DNA of 54,586 bases, taken from IMG/VR virus record IMGVR_UViG_3300006028_000004, positions 1 through 54,586 of that record; one strand, 5' to 3'. Below, one piece after another: positions 38,712 through 46,882 of this stretch. The position numbers and the translations under genes were made by a program. The stretch is from a virus. The notes beneath the pieces are model-generated. The model was given only the letters and a program-made list of their open reading frames with translations. It did not search any database and was not told the DNA's origin. Numbering within the stretch: position 1 is the first letter of the stretch; every line of letters starts with the position of its first letter.

Positions 38712-38737
38712 GTCCTCCTGAGCGAAGCCAGGAGGAC
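38712..38737. promoter_or_regulatory. RBS-bearing hairpin (element A)
   Basis: GTCCTCCTG (38712-38720) pairs with CAGGAGGAC (38729-38737). In the leftward mRNA the second arm is a Shine-Dalgarno. A related element (CCCCCGTCCT, GCG, AGGACAAA) precedes the small terminase at 41857-41888. Confidence 0.6.
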
Positions 38738-38752
38738 AAACAACTGCTCGCG

Positions 38753-38977
38753 CTACTCTTTATTTTCCATCGCGGAAATTTCCGCTTGCATCACGCAGCC
38801 CTCACAATACCCTTTTTTAGTGAGTTGCGAGGAGAAGCGCCCGCATTCAACGCATTCTCCCTGGCGCGTCTGCTGCCGCTCAATACGCCTACACCGCTCT
38901 ATCGCGGTCGGGTGAGTGTGCGGCAAACTCGCGCCACACACCGGGCAGGCTGATTGGATCTGTTGTCTCGTCTTCAT
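38753..38977 (-). CDS. Double zinc-ribbon protein, 74 aa
   Basis: ATG 38977 (MKTRQQIQSACPVCGASLPH) behind AAGGAGGAAC. CPVC with HTH, then CVEC and CEGC pairs. ATG overlaps the upstream stop by 4 bases. Function unknown. Confidence 0.65.
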   Translation of the reverse strand: MKTRQQIQSACPVCGASLPHTHPTAIERCRRIERQQTRQGECVECGRFSSQLTKKGYCEGCVMQAEISAMENKE

Positions 38978-39162
38978 GATGTTCCTCCTTGCAACTGAGC
39001 GAGTCGCGCCCGCTGCTGTTCGATGCTCTCCACAAAGCGCTGCTGGAGTTCCTTCGGGATAGTCGAGGCTTGCAACCGTGGCAGGTGCGCCTCCTTGAGT
39101 GCAAGCGAACGCTCGACCTGGGCCAGGGTTTGGGCACGCTCGGCAAACGGCTTCTTTTTCAT
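38974..39162 (-). CDS. Coiled-coil protein, 62 aa
   Basis: ATG 39162 after GGAGACAAGAG. Entirely helical (ERAQTLAQVERSLALKEAHL, ESIEQQRARLAQLQGG). Overlaps both neighbours by 4 bases. Confidence 0.6.
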   Translation of the reverse strand: MKKKPFAERAQTLAQVERSLALKEAHLPRLQASTIPKELQQRFVESIEQQRARLAQLQGGTS

Positions 39163-39359
39163 GCCTCTTGTCTCCTCTCGACGTAGGCAGGAACGGCTTG
39201 CAGGGCATCCCAGGCTCGTTGTATAGTTTCAGCGTGCCAATCGTGCTTCCACCAAGCGTCAACCTTACATTGGCATGGAGCGTGATTACACTCATCACAC
39301 ACGTTACCACCAAAGGCACTATTATAGGTGAAGGGCTCTAACTGTTTCTGCTCTCTCAT
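39159..39359 (-). CDS. Small Cys-rich protein, 66 aa
   Basis: ATG 39359 (MREQKQLEPFTYNSAFGGN) after GAGAGGAGAG. The CDECNHAPCQC motif suggests metal binding. Helical C-terminus (ETIQRAWDALQAVPAYVERR). Confidence 0.6.
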   Translation of the reverse strand: MREQKQLEPFTYNSAFGGNVCDECNHAPCQCKVDAWWKHDWHAETIQRAWDALQAVPAYVERRQEA

Positions 39360-39448
39360 CGTCTCTCTCCTCTCAATCCAGGCAGGCGATCTAGCTACTG
39401 GAAGCTCGTCCATTCGCATCACGCCTGGCCTGGACGCTTGACTTGTTC

Positions 39449-39622
39449 TTACTTAGCTCTCAGGTAGGTAGGTTCTGCCCACTTGGGTTTCCATTCGCCC
39501 GTTTTCGGGCTCTGGACTGCAATGCCGACCTTGCTTTTGCCGACTTTAATAACAATCCCATGCAGATAGCCACCGGGAATAGGCCGGGTCAGCCACTCGA
39601 TTGTTTGACCTTGATAAAACAT
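39449..39622 (-). CDS. Small beta-barrel-like protein, 57 aa
   Basis: ATG 39622 (MFYQGQTIEWLTRPIPGGYL) after CAAGGAG. The strands HGIVIKVGKSKVGIAVQSP suggest an SH3-like or KOW-like barrel. One base follows the upstream stop. Function unknown. Confidence 0.6.
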   Translation of the reverse strand: MFYQGQTIEWLTRPIPGGYLHGIVIKVGKSKVGIAVQSPKTGEWKPKWAEPTYLRAK

Positions 39623-39623
39623 C

Positions 39624-39917
39624 TTATACTCCTTGTAAATCGAGAGAACAGCGGTTGACAAACTTGATAGCCGCCGCGCCGCTTTTATAACTCTTGTCGC
39701 CTTTGTAGCCACCAAACTGCGCGTATCCACCGGAGAAGCCCGTCCAGGCTCCATACTGTACTTTGTTGATTGGGCTATTCTCAAAGCCCTTGACTTCTTG
39801 CTCATTGTGCAAGCGTCCGAAGCCCGCTACACTCACGATGCGCTCTTGCGGGAAGAACGCGCCGTTCTCCTCAACTACCTGGAACATCCCGCAGGTGGTG
39901 GTGTATATGGCTTTCAT
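39624..39917 (-). CDS. Hypothetical protein, 97 aa
   Basis: ATG 39917 after GGAAGGAAAC. Gly- and aromatic-rich centre (YGAWTGFSGGYAQFGGYKGD). Has its own promoter at 39961-39989. No family recognised. Confidence 0.65.
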   Translation of the reverse strand: MKAIYTTTCGMFQVVEENGAFFPQERIVSVAGFGRLHNEQEVKGFENSPINKVQYGAWTGFSGGYAQFGGYKGDKSYKSGAAAIKFVNRCSLDLQGV

Positions 39918-39960
39918 TTTTCGTTTCCTTCCGCTCGCTCTTGTTTCATCTTACCTAGTA

Positions 39961-39989
39961 AGGATACCATGTCTTACGCAAATAGTCAA
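39961..39989 (-). promoter_or_regulatory. Leftward promoter of the 39624 gene
   Basis: TTGACT (39989-39984), a 17-bp spacer and TATCCT (39966-39961) with extended TGG. The palindrome CTTAC-CTA-GTAAG (39952-39964) overlaps the -10, a candidate operator. Confidence 0.7.
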
Positions 39990-40291
39990 GTGTTTTTGCT
40001 ACCAGTTTTCTCTCTTTTCCGCAAATTGGCAATATTGGGATTACCTAATTGCGGGGGTGTCATGGTATAGAGGTCAGCTTTGAGGAACAATAAATCTTTG
40101 CCTTTTGACGGTTGCTCGGGGTTGCGCTGCGTGATCTCGCCATGCTGGAATATCCAGGCAGGTAGCGCACCGTCGCGTACAAAACGGTGCACGCTATCCA
40201 CGCTGACATGGCGCTTGAAGCGCTCGGCCAGTATTCCGGCAGCGCCTTCCGTATCGGTCAGGTCACCAACGAGCATACGCTTAATATCCAT
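39986..40291 (-). CDS. HTH (MerR/excisionase-like) early protein, 101 aa
   Basis: ATG 40291 (MDIKRMLVGDLTDTEGAAGI) behind AAAAAGGAGACC. The segment LAERFKRHVSVDSVHRFVRDGALPAWIF resembles DNA-binding domains that read a site through a helix and wing. It is the first gene leftward of the divergent promoters, the usual place for an early regulator. Confidence 0.7.
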   Translation of the reverse strand: MDIKRMLVGDLTDTEGAAGILAERFKRHVSVDSVHRFVRDGALPAWIFQHGEITQRNPEQPSKGKDLLFLKADLYTMTPPQLGNPNIANLRKREKTGSKNT

Positions 40292-40312
40292 AGAGGTCTC
40301 CTTTTTCTTTTT

Positions 40313-40341
40313 AGCATACACCAGTTTCCGACAATGTGCAA
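40313..40341 (-). promoter_or_regulatory. Main leftward promoter
   Basis: TTGCAC (40341-40336), 17-bp spacer, TATGCT (40318-40313). Reads into the leftward early block. Confidence 0.7.
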
Positions 40342-40370
40342 TACCTAGCGCAAATTGATAGGCAAAAGAC

Positions 40371-40399
40371 TTGACATCACTTACGCATTATGTTATACT
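40371..40399 (+). promoter_or_regulatory. Main rightward promoter
   Basis: Consensus TTGACA (40371-40376), 17-bp spacer, TATACT (40394-40399). Its -35 region reads GACTTGACATCA, a 10 of 12 match to the dispersed motif TACTTGACATAA. It lies back to back with the leftward promoter. Confidence 0.85.
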
Positions 40400-40456
40400 T
40401 CTATCAAGAGAGGGAAGCCTAAACGAGTGGACTTCCCCAGCCAAAGGACAAAGAAC

Positions 40457-40681
40457 ATGACACTTCAATCATTCAGTGATCCAGATACGACCTACGAAGT
40501 GACGATCAAGGACGAGCGAGCCGTTGAGTGCTCCTGCCCTGACCGCTACTACCGTAAGCACAATAACCCCAACCACCAATGTAAACACATGCGTTTTATC
40601 ACAAGCCAACTGGAAGCGGCCAAACGGGAGCGCGAAGAGAATCGGGGCTGCTATCTCAGAATGATGCAATCTCCCTTCTAA
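40457..40681 (+). CDS. SWIM-type zinc finger protein, 74 aa
   Basis: ATG 40457 (MTLQSFSDPDTTYEVTIKDE) after AAAGGACAAAG. The pattern CSCPDRYYRKHNNPNHQCKH is the CxCx(n)CxH motif of SWIM fingers, which bind DNA or protein in recombination systems. It precedes a possible annealing protein. Confidence 0.75.
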   Translation: MTLQSFSDPDTTYEVTIKDERAVECSCPDRYYRKHNNPNHQCKHMRFITSQLEAAKREREENRGCYLRMMQSPF

Positions 40682-40730
40682 AGAGTAAGGCTAGCCGGGA
40701 GCCTACCCATTCCCGGTAGAAAGAACTATC

Positions 40731-41357
40731 ATGACCCAACAAGGTTACAACTCACATGAGCACCTTATCCAGATCAAGGGCAAGGACGGGCAAGTTAAAG
40801 ATTATCTCCCGGCCAATTGGAGGCTCCACGAACTGCGTGTCACCTGCCCCACGGCCACGATTGAGAGCGAGATCGTGCATATGAACGAAGAAAAGAACTT
40901 CGTCATTATCAAGGCTATCATCTACGATGGCAAAACCTACGAAGAGTCAGCACGCCGCGCCTCCTCCATGAAGCAGGGGATGCTCTCGGCTCTCGATAAA
41001 GTTGAGACCGGCGCGAAGAGCAGGGCAGCTCGAGATTTTGGGATTGGGACGGAGTTTGCCTTAGAAGCGGAGCCCGAAGAAGACTTAGAACTTCCCACGG
41101 CGCAACCGACCCGCATCGCCACAAAGAAAGCGCCGTCACACAATGGTCACCAGGAGGCACAACTGACCTATAGTGATATCTACCGCGAGGGTGGACACAA
41201 GGGCATGTGGACTCGTCAGACGTTCTACGCCACAGCTTCCGCGCTCCTTGACGGTATCCCGGTGAACGCTGAGAATGTGAAATCACTCTCCCAGGAGCAC
41301 CTGCACAAGTTGCAGCGCGATATCGAGCGCTACCAACCTGAGCAGAAAGCGGGATAA
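40731..41357 (+). CDS. Possible single-strand annealing (Rad52-like) protein, 208 aa
   Basis: The N-terminal 120 residues (KDYLPANWRLHELRVTCPTA, IESEIVHMNEEKNFVIIKAI, KVETGAKSRAARDFGIGTEF) resemble phage proteins with a curved sheet and a GxRAxxxxGxG-like turn seen in Rad52-related annealing proteins. The C-terminal 60 residues (TYSDIYREGGHKGMWTRQTF) are separate. Assignment is tentative. The SWIM-finger neighbour supports a recombination role. Confidence 0.5.
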   Translation: MTQQGYNSHEHLIQIKGKDGQVKDYLPANWRLHELRVTCPTATIESEIVHMNEEKNFVIIKAIIYDGKTYEESARRASSMKQGMLSALDKVETGAKSRAARDFGIGTEFALEAEPEEDLELPTAQPTRIATKKAPSHNGHQEAQLTYSDIYREGGHKGMWTRQTFYATASALLDGIPVNAENVKSLSQEHLHKLQRDIERYQPEQKAG

Positions 41358-41375
41358 GCTACCCGTCTTATCGTT

Positions 41376-41425
41376 CCCTTACATTATGTCAAGTATGCTA
41401 TACTTACTAATGTAAGGGAATTTTC
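41376..41425 (+). terminator. Nested-hairpin terminator containing motif site 3
   Basis: CCCTTACAT (41376-41384) pairs with ATGTAAGGG (41410-41418). Inside it AAGTAT (41391-41396) pairs with ATACTT (41400-41405). AATTTTC follows. It ends the short early unit. The recurrent 12-bp motif lies in the left half. Confidence 0.68.
41384..41395 (-). promoter_or_regulatory. Recurrent motif TACTTGACATAA (site 3)
   Basis: Perfect copy in the reverse orientation, 27 bases after the annealing-like gene and inside a terminator-like hairpin. Confidence 0.6.
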
Positions 41426-41573
41426 TATGCAGAACGGAACGTATCAGTGCCAGGTCGGTGAGGCGACAAGGTACACATCACATCACACCCTTGCACAATG
41501 TTTATACATTGTGCTTATTTGTATCCCCATTTTCCTCACAACTTTTCCACATTTCCACGACAAGGAGTTCTCT

Positions 41574-41786
41574 ATGCCGCCAGTCTTATTTTGGGCCTGC
41601 TTTATTTGCCTGGTTGTTGCCTATCTCCTGGGTGTAGCGTCTATCCTACTTTCGCAGTGGTTTGGGCGTCATTCAATCGAGCGCCGGTTGTTGCGTGCCC
41701 AAGAGGAAGACCGGGCGATGGACGAGGGCTATGTTCTGAGAGTGCTACATTCTCCCCGGCATGGCGATGGAAGTAAAGGAACGTGA
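41574..41786 (+). CDS. Small membrane protein, 70 aa
   Basis: ATG 41574 after ACAAGGAG. One long hydrophobic helix (VLFWACFICLVVAYLLGVAS, then ILLSQW), then a charged helix (RRLLRAQEEDRAMDEGY). Located just before the terminase genes. The bases 41426-41573 hold no other gene I can support. Confidence 0.62.
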   Translation: MPPVLFWACFICLVVAYLLGVASILLSQWFGRHSIERRLLRAQEEDRAMDEGYVLRVLHSPRHGDGSKGT

Positions 41787-41861
41787 GATGGTGAGCAAGA
41801 AGAAGCAACTTCACTACGGCTTCCATATTTTACATAAGACACACATAAGACAAAATCCCCC

Positions 41862-41885
41862 GTCCTGGAGCGCTAGCGGAAGGAC
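41862..41885 (+). promoter_or_regulatory. RBS-bearing hairpin before the small terminase (element B)
   Basis: GTCCT (41862-41866) pairs with AGGAC (41881-41885), enclosing the palindrome CGCTAGCG (41871-41878). The right arm (GGAAGGAC) is the Shine-Dalgarno of the ATG at 41892. Related to the element at 38701-38740. Confidence 0.55.
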
Positions 41886-41891
41886 AAAAGA

Positions 41892-42506
41892 ATGGTAGCT
41901 AATCGCGGTATCGTGCTCTCCATGCCCACGACTGAGCAAGAGCCCTGGAAGAAGCAACCACATGAGCCCACCTTATGGTTTCGTCGTTTTGAAGCGTTCC
42001 TTCAAATGCAACCGGAGCGCACTATCCAGGCGGTCTATCGAGAGATCACGAAGGATGACGACAATAACGCTCCTGGCAGTTGGTACAAGCAGGCGCAAAA
42101 GTGGCAATGGGAGAACCGCGCCGCCGCCTGGGATGCTCATTTAGATGCGGAATGGGAGAAATCTCTCAAACGTGAACGCACGAAGGTCATGCGCAAGCGC
42201 TACGCTCTCCAACACAAGCGCATTGAGGCCCTGGACGAGTTGGCTCAGAAGCTTATCGACTACCTGGGGGATGAGGACAATATCTGGCTACCGGATGTGA
42301 AGCAGATTGGTTATGGGAAGTTTGCTGAGAAGGTCGAACTCATTCGCTTCAATGCGCCACTGATGAGTGAGATACGGGCGACCCTGGCTGATATTGCCGC
42401 TGAACGAGGTGAGCGCGTCAAGAATGTGAGCGGGGACTTGAGCGTGGCGATATTGCCCAAAGAGTATTGGGGCATAGCACCGGAGGAAGAAGGCTCGGAG
42501 CCCTAG
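41892..42506 (+). CDS. terS: Terminase small subunit
   Basis: A 204-residue protein that binds phage DNA and recruits the large terminase. The N-terminal region has the repeat-like motif GSWYKQAQKWQWENRAAAWD, common in small terminases, followed by a long helix (KSLKRERTKVMRKRYALQHK). The start is ATG 41892 with GGAAGGAC upstream, partly inside a hairpin. It precedes the large terminase by four small genes' length. Confidence 0.82.
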   Translation: MVANRGIVLSMPTTEQEPWKKQPHEPTLWFRRFEAFLQMQPERTIQAVYREITKDDDNNAPGSWYKQAQKWQWENRAAAWDAHLDAEWEKSLKRERTKVMRKRYALQHKRIEALDELAQKLIDYLGDEDNIWLPDVKQIGYGKFAEKVELIRFNAPLMSEIRATLADIAAERGERVKNVSGDLSVAILPKEYWGIAPEEEGSEP

Positions 42507-42520
42507 AAAGCGAAAAGACG

Positions 42521-42730
42521 ATGATGCCCTTTACTGAAGATATCACGATCACCCAATGTACCAATATCCTGAAACTCATCACCTTCGAGTACCAAGTACA
42601 TCTGGAGCATTGCCGCTTGTGCTTACCGGGCGAATGGCTCTGCCCTGACGCGCACCTGCTGATGGGCAACATTAAGCACTGGGTCGAGCGCCTGACGAGG
42701 ATGCTACCGAAGGAAGGGGGCACGTCATGA
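42521..42730 (+). CDS. Hypothetical protein, 69 aa
   Basis: Start taken at ATG 42521 (MMPFTEDITITQCTNILKLI) with a weak GAAAAG site. Contains HCRLCLPGEWLCPD, a possible metal site. The stop overlaps the next ATG by 4 bases. Confidence 0.55.
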   Translation: MMPFTEDITITQCTNILKLITFEYQVHLEHCRLCLPGEWLCPDAHLLMGNIKHWVERLTRMLPKEGGTS

Positions 42731-42942
42731 ACCGCTATGATGATGCACCGCCTGAGATTGAGCCGCCCGTCCCGCTGCCACATGAACATGCGTTCATTAT
42801 TCAAATAGGAACATGGGCCTATGCTGACAAGAATTCGGTGACGCTGCGCCTATGTACAGCGTGCGGTATGACACACGCTCTTTTCTTTACCAGCAATGCA
42901 AACTTCGTGTGGGAAGAAGTCAGAGAGAGGATAGCACTATGA
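42727..42942 (+). CDS. Hypothetical CxxC protein, 71 aa
   Basis: ATG overlaps the previous stop; GAAGGGGG upstream. One CTAC pair, Pro-rich N-terminus (DDAPPEIEPPVPLPHEH). Function unknown. Confidence 0.6.
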   Translation: MNRYDDAPPEIEPPVPLPHEHAFIIQIGTWAYADKNSVTLRLCTACGMTHALFFTSNANFVWEEVRERIAL

Positions 42943-43181
42943 TGTATTGTGGCGTCTGTAAGATGCGCCTGAACTTCTTCTCGCCCGATCTGTTCGTCTG
43001 CCCCACCGGCCACTACGCGATCAAGGTCACGATGAGCCAGGGAGAACGAACGGCCTACACCTCGCGCTTCGTGCCTGATGCTCCACTGGCCTGGCCTGGC
43101 CCCTATAAAGACGGTGCAAGAACACCCGTTCATCCCTGGTATTATGAGGCATTCAAGGACGCGGAGGTGTGGGAGATATGA
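42939..43181 (+). CDS. Small zinc-finger protein, 80 aa
   Basis: ATG 42939 overlaps the previous stop (ATGATG), GAGAGAGG upstream. CGVC and CPTGHY suggest a zinc knuckle. Overlaps the large terminase start by 4 bases. Confidence 0.62.
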   Translation: MMYCGVCKMRLNFFSPDLFVCPTGHYAIKVTMSQGERTAYTSRFVPDAPLAWPGPYKDGARTPVHPWYYEAFKDAEVWEI

Positions 43182-44569
43182 CCGCTACTATCCCGCGTTC
43201 AGCCTCGATCACGCGCCCGCAAGAGAAGCGCCCCTACGAACCCTTTGGGGCTGCTCGCCAGATGTGGCGCTCGGCACGGCGTGAGGTACTCAGCGCGGGG
43301 CCTGCCGACACCGGCAAATCGCGTGGCGCGTTGGAGAAGTTACACTACTGCGCCTGCAAGTACCCCGGTATGCGGGCGTGTATGGTGCGCAAAACCCGCA
43401 AGTCTCTTACCCAAAGCGCGATAGTCACCTATGAGAAGAAGGTGTTACCGCAGGGGCTTTTATCTGAACGGGCGCGGCCCGGACGTATCCACTTTAGCAC
43501 GCAAGATCAGCAGTATGAATACCCCAATGGCTCTCTGATTGCCGTTTCTGGCCTGGATGACCCTGACCGCCTGAAGTCCTCAGAATGGGATATGCTCTAT
43601 TTTCAAGAGGCCACCGAGGGCAGCCTGAACGATTGGGAAATGCAGACTCGTGGTCTGCGTAACGGCGTCATGCCCTACCAACAACTCCTGGCCGATGCGA
43701 ACCCCTCTTACCCGACGCACTGGTTGAAACTACGTTGTGACCGCCTGGCAACCCTCATGCTCCACGCACGCCACGAGGATAACCCCTCGGTTACTCCTGA
43801 ACGCTTGGCCGTCCTGCAAGCCCTGACGGGGATACGCTACTGGCGACTGTACAAGGGATTGTGGAGAGCTGCTGAAGGGACGGTCTATGAGGAGTGGGAG
43901 CCGTCAGTACATATCGTCAGCCGTGAGCAATTGAAAGCCTGGCAAGTCTTCTACACTGATGGCACTTTGAACCGGCAGGTCATTCGCCATATTTACGCCG
44001 GGGCCGATTGGGGCTTCACTAACGCTGGTTGTTTGCATATTTATGGTCAGGATAGTGATGGCCGCCTGTATCTGTTGCGTGAAGTCTACCGCACTCAAAG
44101 AACGATTGACTGGTGGATTGCTCAGGCTCAGGCATTAGACCAGGAGTTCCACATTGAACGCTTGTTCGCCGACCCATCGCGCCCTGACTATATCACGCAA
44201 TTCAACGCCGTCGGGCTTCCCTGTGAAGAAGCGACCAATGCTATCGCGCTCGGTATTGGCTTCCTGCGTCAACGTTTACGGATTGCCAGAGATGGACGCG
44301 CTCGCTTCTATGTCTATGAATACGCCAACCTTGACCCTGACGAGACACTTGAAGCAGAGCATAAGCCAACGGGGATTGTCATGGAATCTGACATGTATGT
44401 GTGGGCTGAACCGAAGGAGGGGAAACCCTATAAGGAGGAGCCGGTCGATAATTGGAACCACGCCCTGGATACGGCCCGCTACGTCGTGGCCTCGCTGGAC
44501 AAAGAACGCGACACGAGCGACGATGATAGCCACACCCTCGCGGCGCTGCGACGGTATAGGGGGTACTAG
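43178..44569 (+). CDS. terL: Terminase large subunit
   Basis: A 463-residue packaging motor and nuclease. The ATPase domain has Walker A GPADTGKS (41-48) and Walker B-like DMLYFQE (Glu144). The RNase H-like nuclease domain has its first acidic residue at Asp277 (YAGADWGFTN), with further acids later (LFADPSRPD, HALDTARYV). The start is ATG 43178, coupled to the previous stop; GTG 43169 is an alternative. It drives DNA into the prohead together with the portal. Confidence 0.93.
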   Translation: MTATIPRSASITRPQEKRPYEPFGAARQMWRSARREVLSAGPADTGKSRGALEKLHYCACKYPGMRACMVRKTRKSLTQSAIVTYEKKVLPQGLLSERARPGRIHFSTQDQQYEYPNGSLIAVSGLDDPDRLKSSEWDMLYFQEATEGSLNDWEMQTRGLRNGVMPYQQLLADANPSYPTHWLKLRCDRLATLMLHARHEDNPSVTPERLAVLQALTGIRYWRLYKGLWRAAEGTVYEEWEPSVHIVSREQLKAWQVFYTDGTLNRQVIRHIYAGADWGFTNAGCLHIYGQDSDGRLYLLREVYRTQRTIDWWIAQAQALDQEFHIERLFADPSRPDYITQFNAVGLPCEEATNAIALGIGFLRQRLRIARDGRARFYVYEYANLDPDETLEAEHKPTGIVMESDMYVWAEPKEGKPYKEEPVDNWNHALDTARYVVASLDKERDTSDDDSHTLAALRRYRGY

Positions 44570-44571
44570 TG

Positions 44572-44859
44572 ATGAGTAAACGCGATACACACTTTGCGAA
44601 CTTTGCGCAATTGCTTGCCCGTGAATTGACACAGGCACATGTCTTCTATGAAACCACTGGTATCGGACAAAAGATCATCGCCCAACGTGCTTATGACTTG
44701 GTAAGACATGTGATTTACTGTAATAACATCGATAGCCATTATTGGCCTGGTAAGCCCCTTTATGGAGAGGCATCAGACCTTTACGAGCGAGAGACTACTA
44801 TAGCTACTGATGACATACCTGATCTAACTGAATGGCATCCAACGAAACAAGGCGAATAG
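44572..44859 (+). CDS. Hypothetical protein, 95 aa
   Basis: ATG 44572 directly follows the terminase stop; GTG 44569 is an alternative. Contains HFANFAQLLARELTQAHVFY. It lies between terminase and portal. No family recognised. Confidence 0.62.
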   Translation: MSKRDTHFANFAQLLARELTQAHVFYETTGIGQKIIAQRAYDLVRHVIYCNNIDSHYWPGKPLYGEASDLYERETTIATDDIPDLTEWHPTKQGE

Positions 44860-44862
44860 CGA

Positions 44863-46515
44863 ATGGGATTTATCAGCATGGCAGTTCAAGCCGGAATAGC
44901 CGCCTACACGGCAGCCCGAAGAGTCTTTGAAGACCCTTCCACAGCGCATAACCAGCAACTCTACCTCAATCAGCAGGCCATGTATAACCTGCTGTGGGCG
45001 TACTACAACGGCTCCATGTTCGAGCGTATCGTGGGCGCCTCTAACTCGTGGAACTGGAATGTCTACGCTGGCGGATGGGCCATCTATAAGCAAAACTATA
45101 ACCTCTACCGTAATATCCGCATGATCTACAATCCGACGCGCCGCCTGGTGGACTTCTACGCGGGGCAGGTCTACCCCGGCGTGCTCTCGGAAGACGGCCT
45201 CAACCTGCCTGACGGCGTGGCGCTTGCTATCCCCTTCTCCCACGATACAACCCCGGCGGTTAAGTCAGCAATCGCGCAATTCTGGCAGTGGAGCAACTGG
45301 CAGGCAAGAAAATCTGTTCAAGTGAGATACGGCGCGGCCCTTGGGAATGTACTGATTGAAGTCACCGACGATATCGAGCATGGACAGGTGAGCGCCGATA
45401 TCATCTGGCCGGGCTTCATCACTGACATGGAACTCGACCCGGCGGGCAATGTCAAGAAATACGTCATGCAATATCAAGCGCAAGATGAGACGGGCGGCTA
45501 TATGTACCGCAAGGAGGTCGATCAGAATGCTTTCCGTTACTTTCGAGATGGTGAACCGTGGGATTATGGCGATGGTAAAAGTACACCTAACCCATATGGG
45601 TTTGTCCCTGCGGTGTGGATCAAACATATCGACGTTGGCGGGCGCTATGGTTCTCCCGCAATGGCAGGCTCATTCGCTAAAATCGACGAGCTTAATAACC
45701 TCGCCAGTCAAGTCCATGACCATATCCACAAATCAGTTGGCGCGCCCTTCATCTTCTGGACAAGTGGGCGCATCTCCAAACTCGACGAAGTGACCAAGCG
45801 GCCTGCTACCGGCATTCAGGAGACGGGCGCGGAGACGGACCAGGAGACGCTTTTGTACCTCAAAGGACCGCAAGATGGGCGTGTGGAATCACTCTCGGGC
45901 ACACTCTCCCTAGCCGACGCGGGTGCGCGTATGGACAAACTGTATGCAGAACTTGAACAGGACCATCCCGAACTGACGTTCTACCGCGAACTGCGGGCCA
46001 TGAGCCAGGTCACCGGCCCGGCAGCTTCCCGGCTGGTGGGCGATGTCAACTCGCGGTTTGCAGAAGTGGCGGCGGGCTATGATACGGCCAATATCAAACT
46101 CTTCCAGATGGCATTGGCCATCGGTGGTTTCCGGGCCAATAGTGGCGCGTGGGGGCCGCTCAATAGCCAGCAAAAGAAGTTCACGCCCTTCAACCTTGCC
46201 TCCTACGAACGGGGCGACCTCGATATTGCCATCATGCCGCGTGAACTGCTGCGTGCCACCCGTATGGAGATTGGACTGGAGAATGAGGCCATGTGGCGCG
46301 GTGTCTACTTCGGTCACCAGGCAGGCGTGCCTCCTGAGTTCGTGCTTCGGGAGGCGGGCTGGACAGAGGACAAGATACAGGCGCTCACTGATGCTATTCT
46401 GGTGACACCGTTCAAGGGGCAAGAACTGACAGGCCAGCCCGCGCCGCAGCCGTTACCCGCTGCAGGAGGGGCTGCACCTGGACTCCCGGCCTTACCACCG
46501 GGGATTGCGAAATAA
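44863..46515 (+). CDS. Portal protein
   Basis: A 550-residue protein between the terminase and scaffold genes. Typical portal features: an N-terminal region with many Asn and Tyr (NLYRNIRMIYNPTRRLVDFY, AGQVYPG), a beta-rich middle (VLIEVTDDIEHGQVSADIIW), the clip and stem segment (AKIDELNNLASQVHDHIHKS) and a C-terminal helical crown (DTANIKLFQMALAIGGF). Forms the dodecameric DNA entry channel. The C-terminus is Pro/Ala-rich. Confidence 0.88.
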   Translation: MGFISMAVQAGIAAYTAARRVFEDPSTAHNQQLYLNQQAMYNLLWAYYNGSMFERIVGASNSWNWNVYAGGWAIYKQNYNLYRNIRMIYNPTRRLVDFYAGQVYPGVLSEDGLNLPDGVALAIPFSHDTTPAVKSAIAQFWQWSNWQARKSVQVRYGAALGNVLIEVTDDIEHGQVSADIIWPGFITDMELDPAGNVKKYVMQYQAQDETGGYMYRKEVDQNAFRYFRDGEPWDYGDGKSTPNPYGFVPAVWIKHIDVGGRYGSPAMAGSFAKIDELNNLASQVHDHIHKSVGAPFIFWTSGRISKLDEVTKRPATGIQETGAETDQETLLYLKGPQDGRVESLSGTLSLADAGARMDKLYAELEQDHPELTFYRELRAMSQVTGPAASRLVGDVNSRFAEVAAGYDTANIKLFQMALAIGGFRANSGAWGPLNSQQKKFTPFNLASYERGDLDIAIMPRELLRATRMEIGLENEAMWRGVYFGHQAGVPPEFVLREAGWTEDKIQALTDAILVTPFKGQELTGQPAPQPLPAAGGAAPGLPALPPGIAK

Positions 46516-46535
46516 GAAAGGAGCGATAAGAACAT

Positions 46536-46682
46536 ATGACTAAACAACTACCGCCACGTCACCCGCACACCGGCCAATTCGTGAGGAAGGATGCGGGCAA
46601 AGTGAACAAAGCCTCGACAAACACGCGCAAGCCAGCACAGGTTACGAGTAAAGGCAAGCCAGCCGCGAAGGAGGGCAAGTAG
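46536..46682 (+). CDS. Small basic protein, 48 aa
   Basis: ATG 46536 after AAAGGAGCG. Strongly basic and disordered (RKDAGKVNKASTNTRKPAQV), like DNA-binding or internal head peptides. The stop overlaps the next GTG start. Confidence 0.58.
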   Translation: MTKQLPPRHPHTGQFVRKDAGKVNKASTNTRKPAQVTSKGKPAAKEGK

Positions 46683-46882
46683 TGGTAAAAGTGATACCCG
46701 CCGGAGGACTTAACCGCGAGATGAGCCGCCAGCAAGGCAAGTCGGCCAACATCCGTGGGCAGTACGCCGTCAATAGCGGAGCGGCTGCACCCAAGGGCGT
46801 GAATACCAAAGTGCGCCAGGTTCAAGCCACGCGAGGCAAACTCGGACAGCACAACGCACGTATCAAGAAAGGCACGACATGA
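46682..46882 (+). CDS. Small basic protein, 66 aa
   Basis: GTG 46682 after GGAGGGCAAG. Basic, Gln/Asn/Gly-rich (LNREMSRQQGKSANIRGQYA). Probably head-associated by position. Overlaps the next gene by 4 bases. Confidence 0.55.
   Translation: MVKVIPAGGLNREMSRQQGKSANIRGQYAVNSGAAAPKGVNTKVRQVQATRGKLGQHNARIKKGTT

Noticed and set aside
40371-40399. All TACTTGACATAA copies as ordinary promoters
   Set aside because: Only the related sequence at 40368 has a -10 at 17 bp. The five perfect copies do not.
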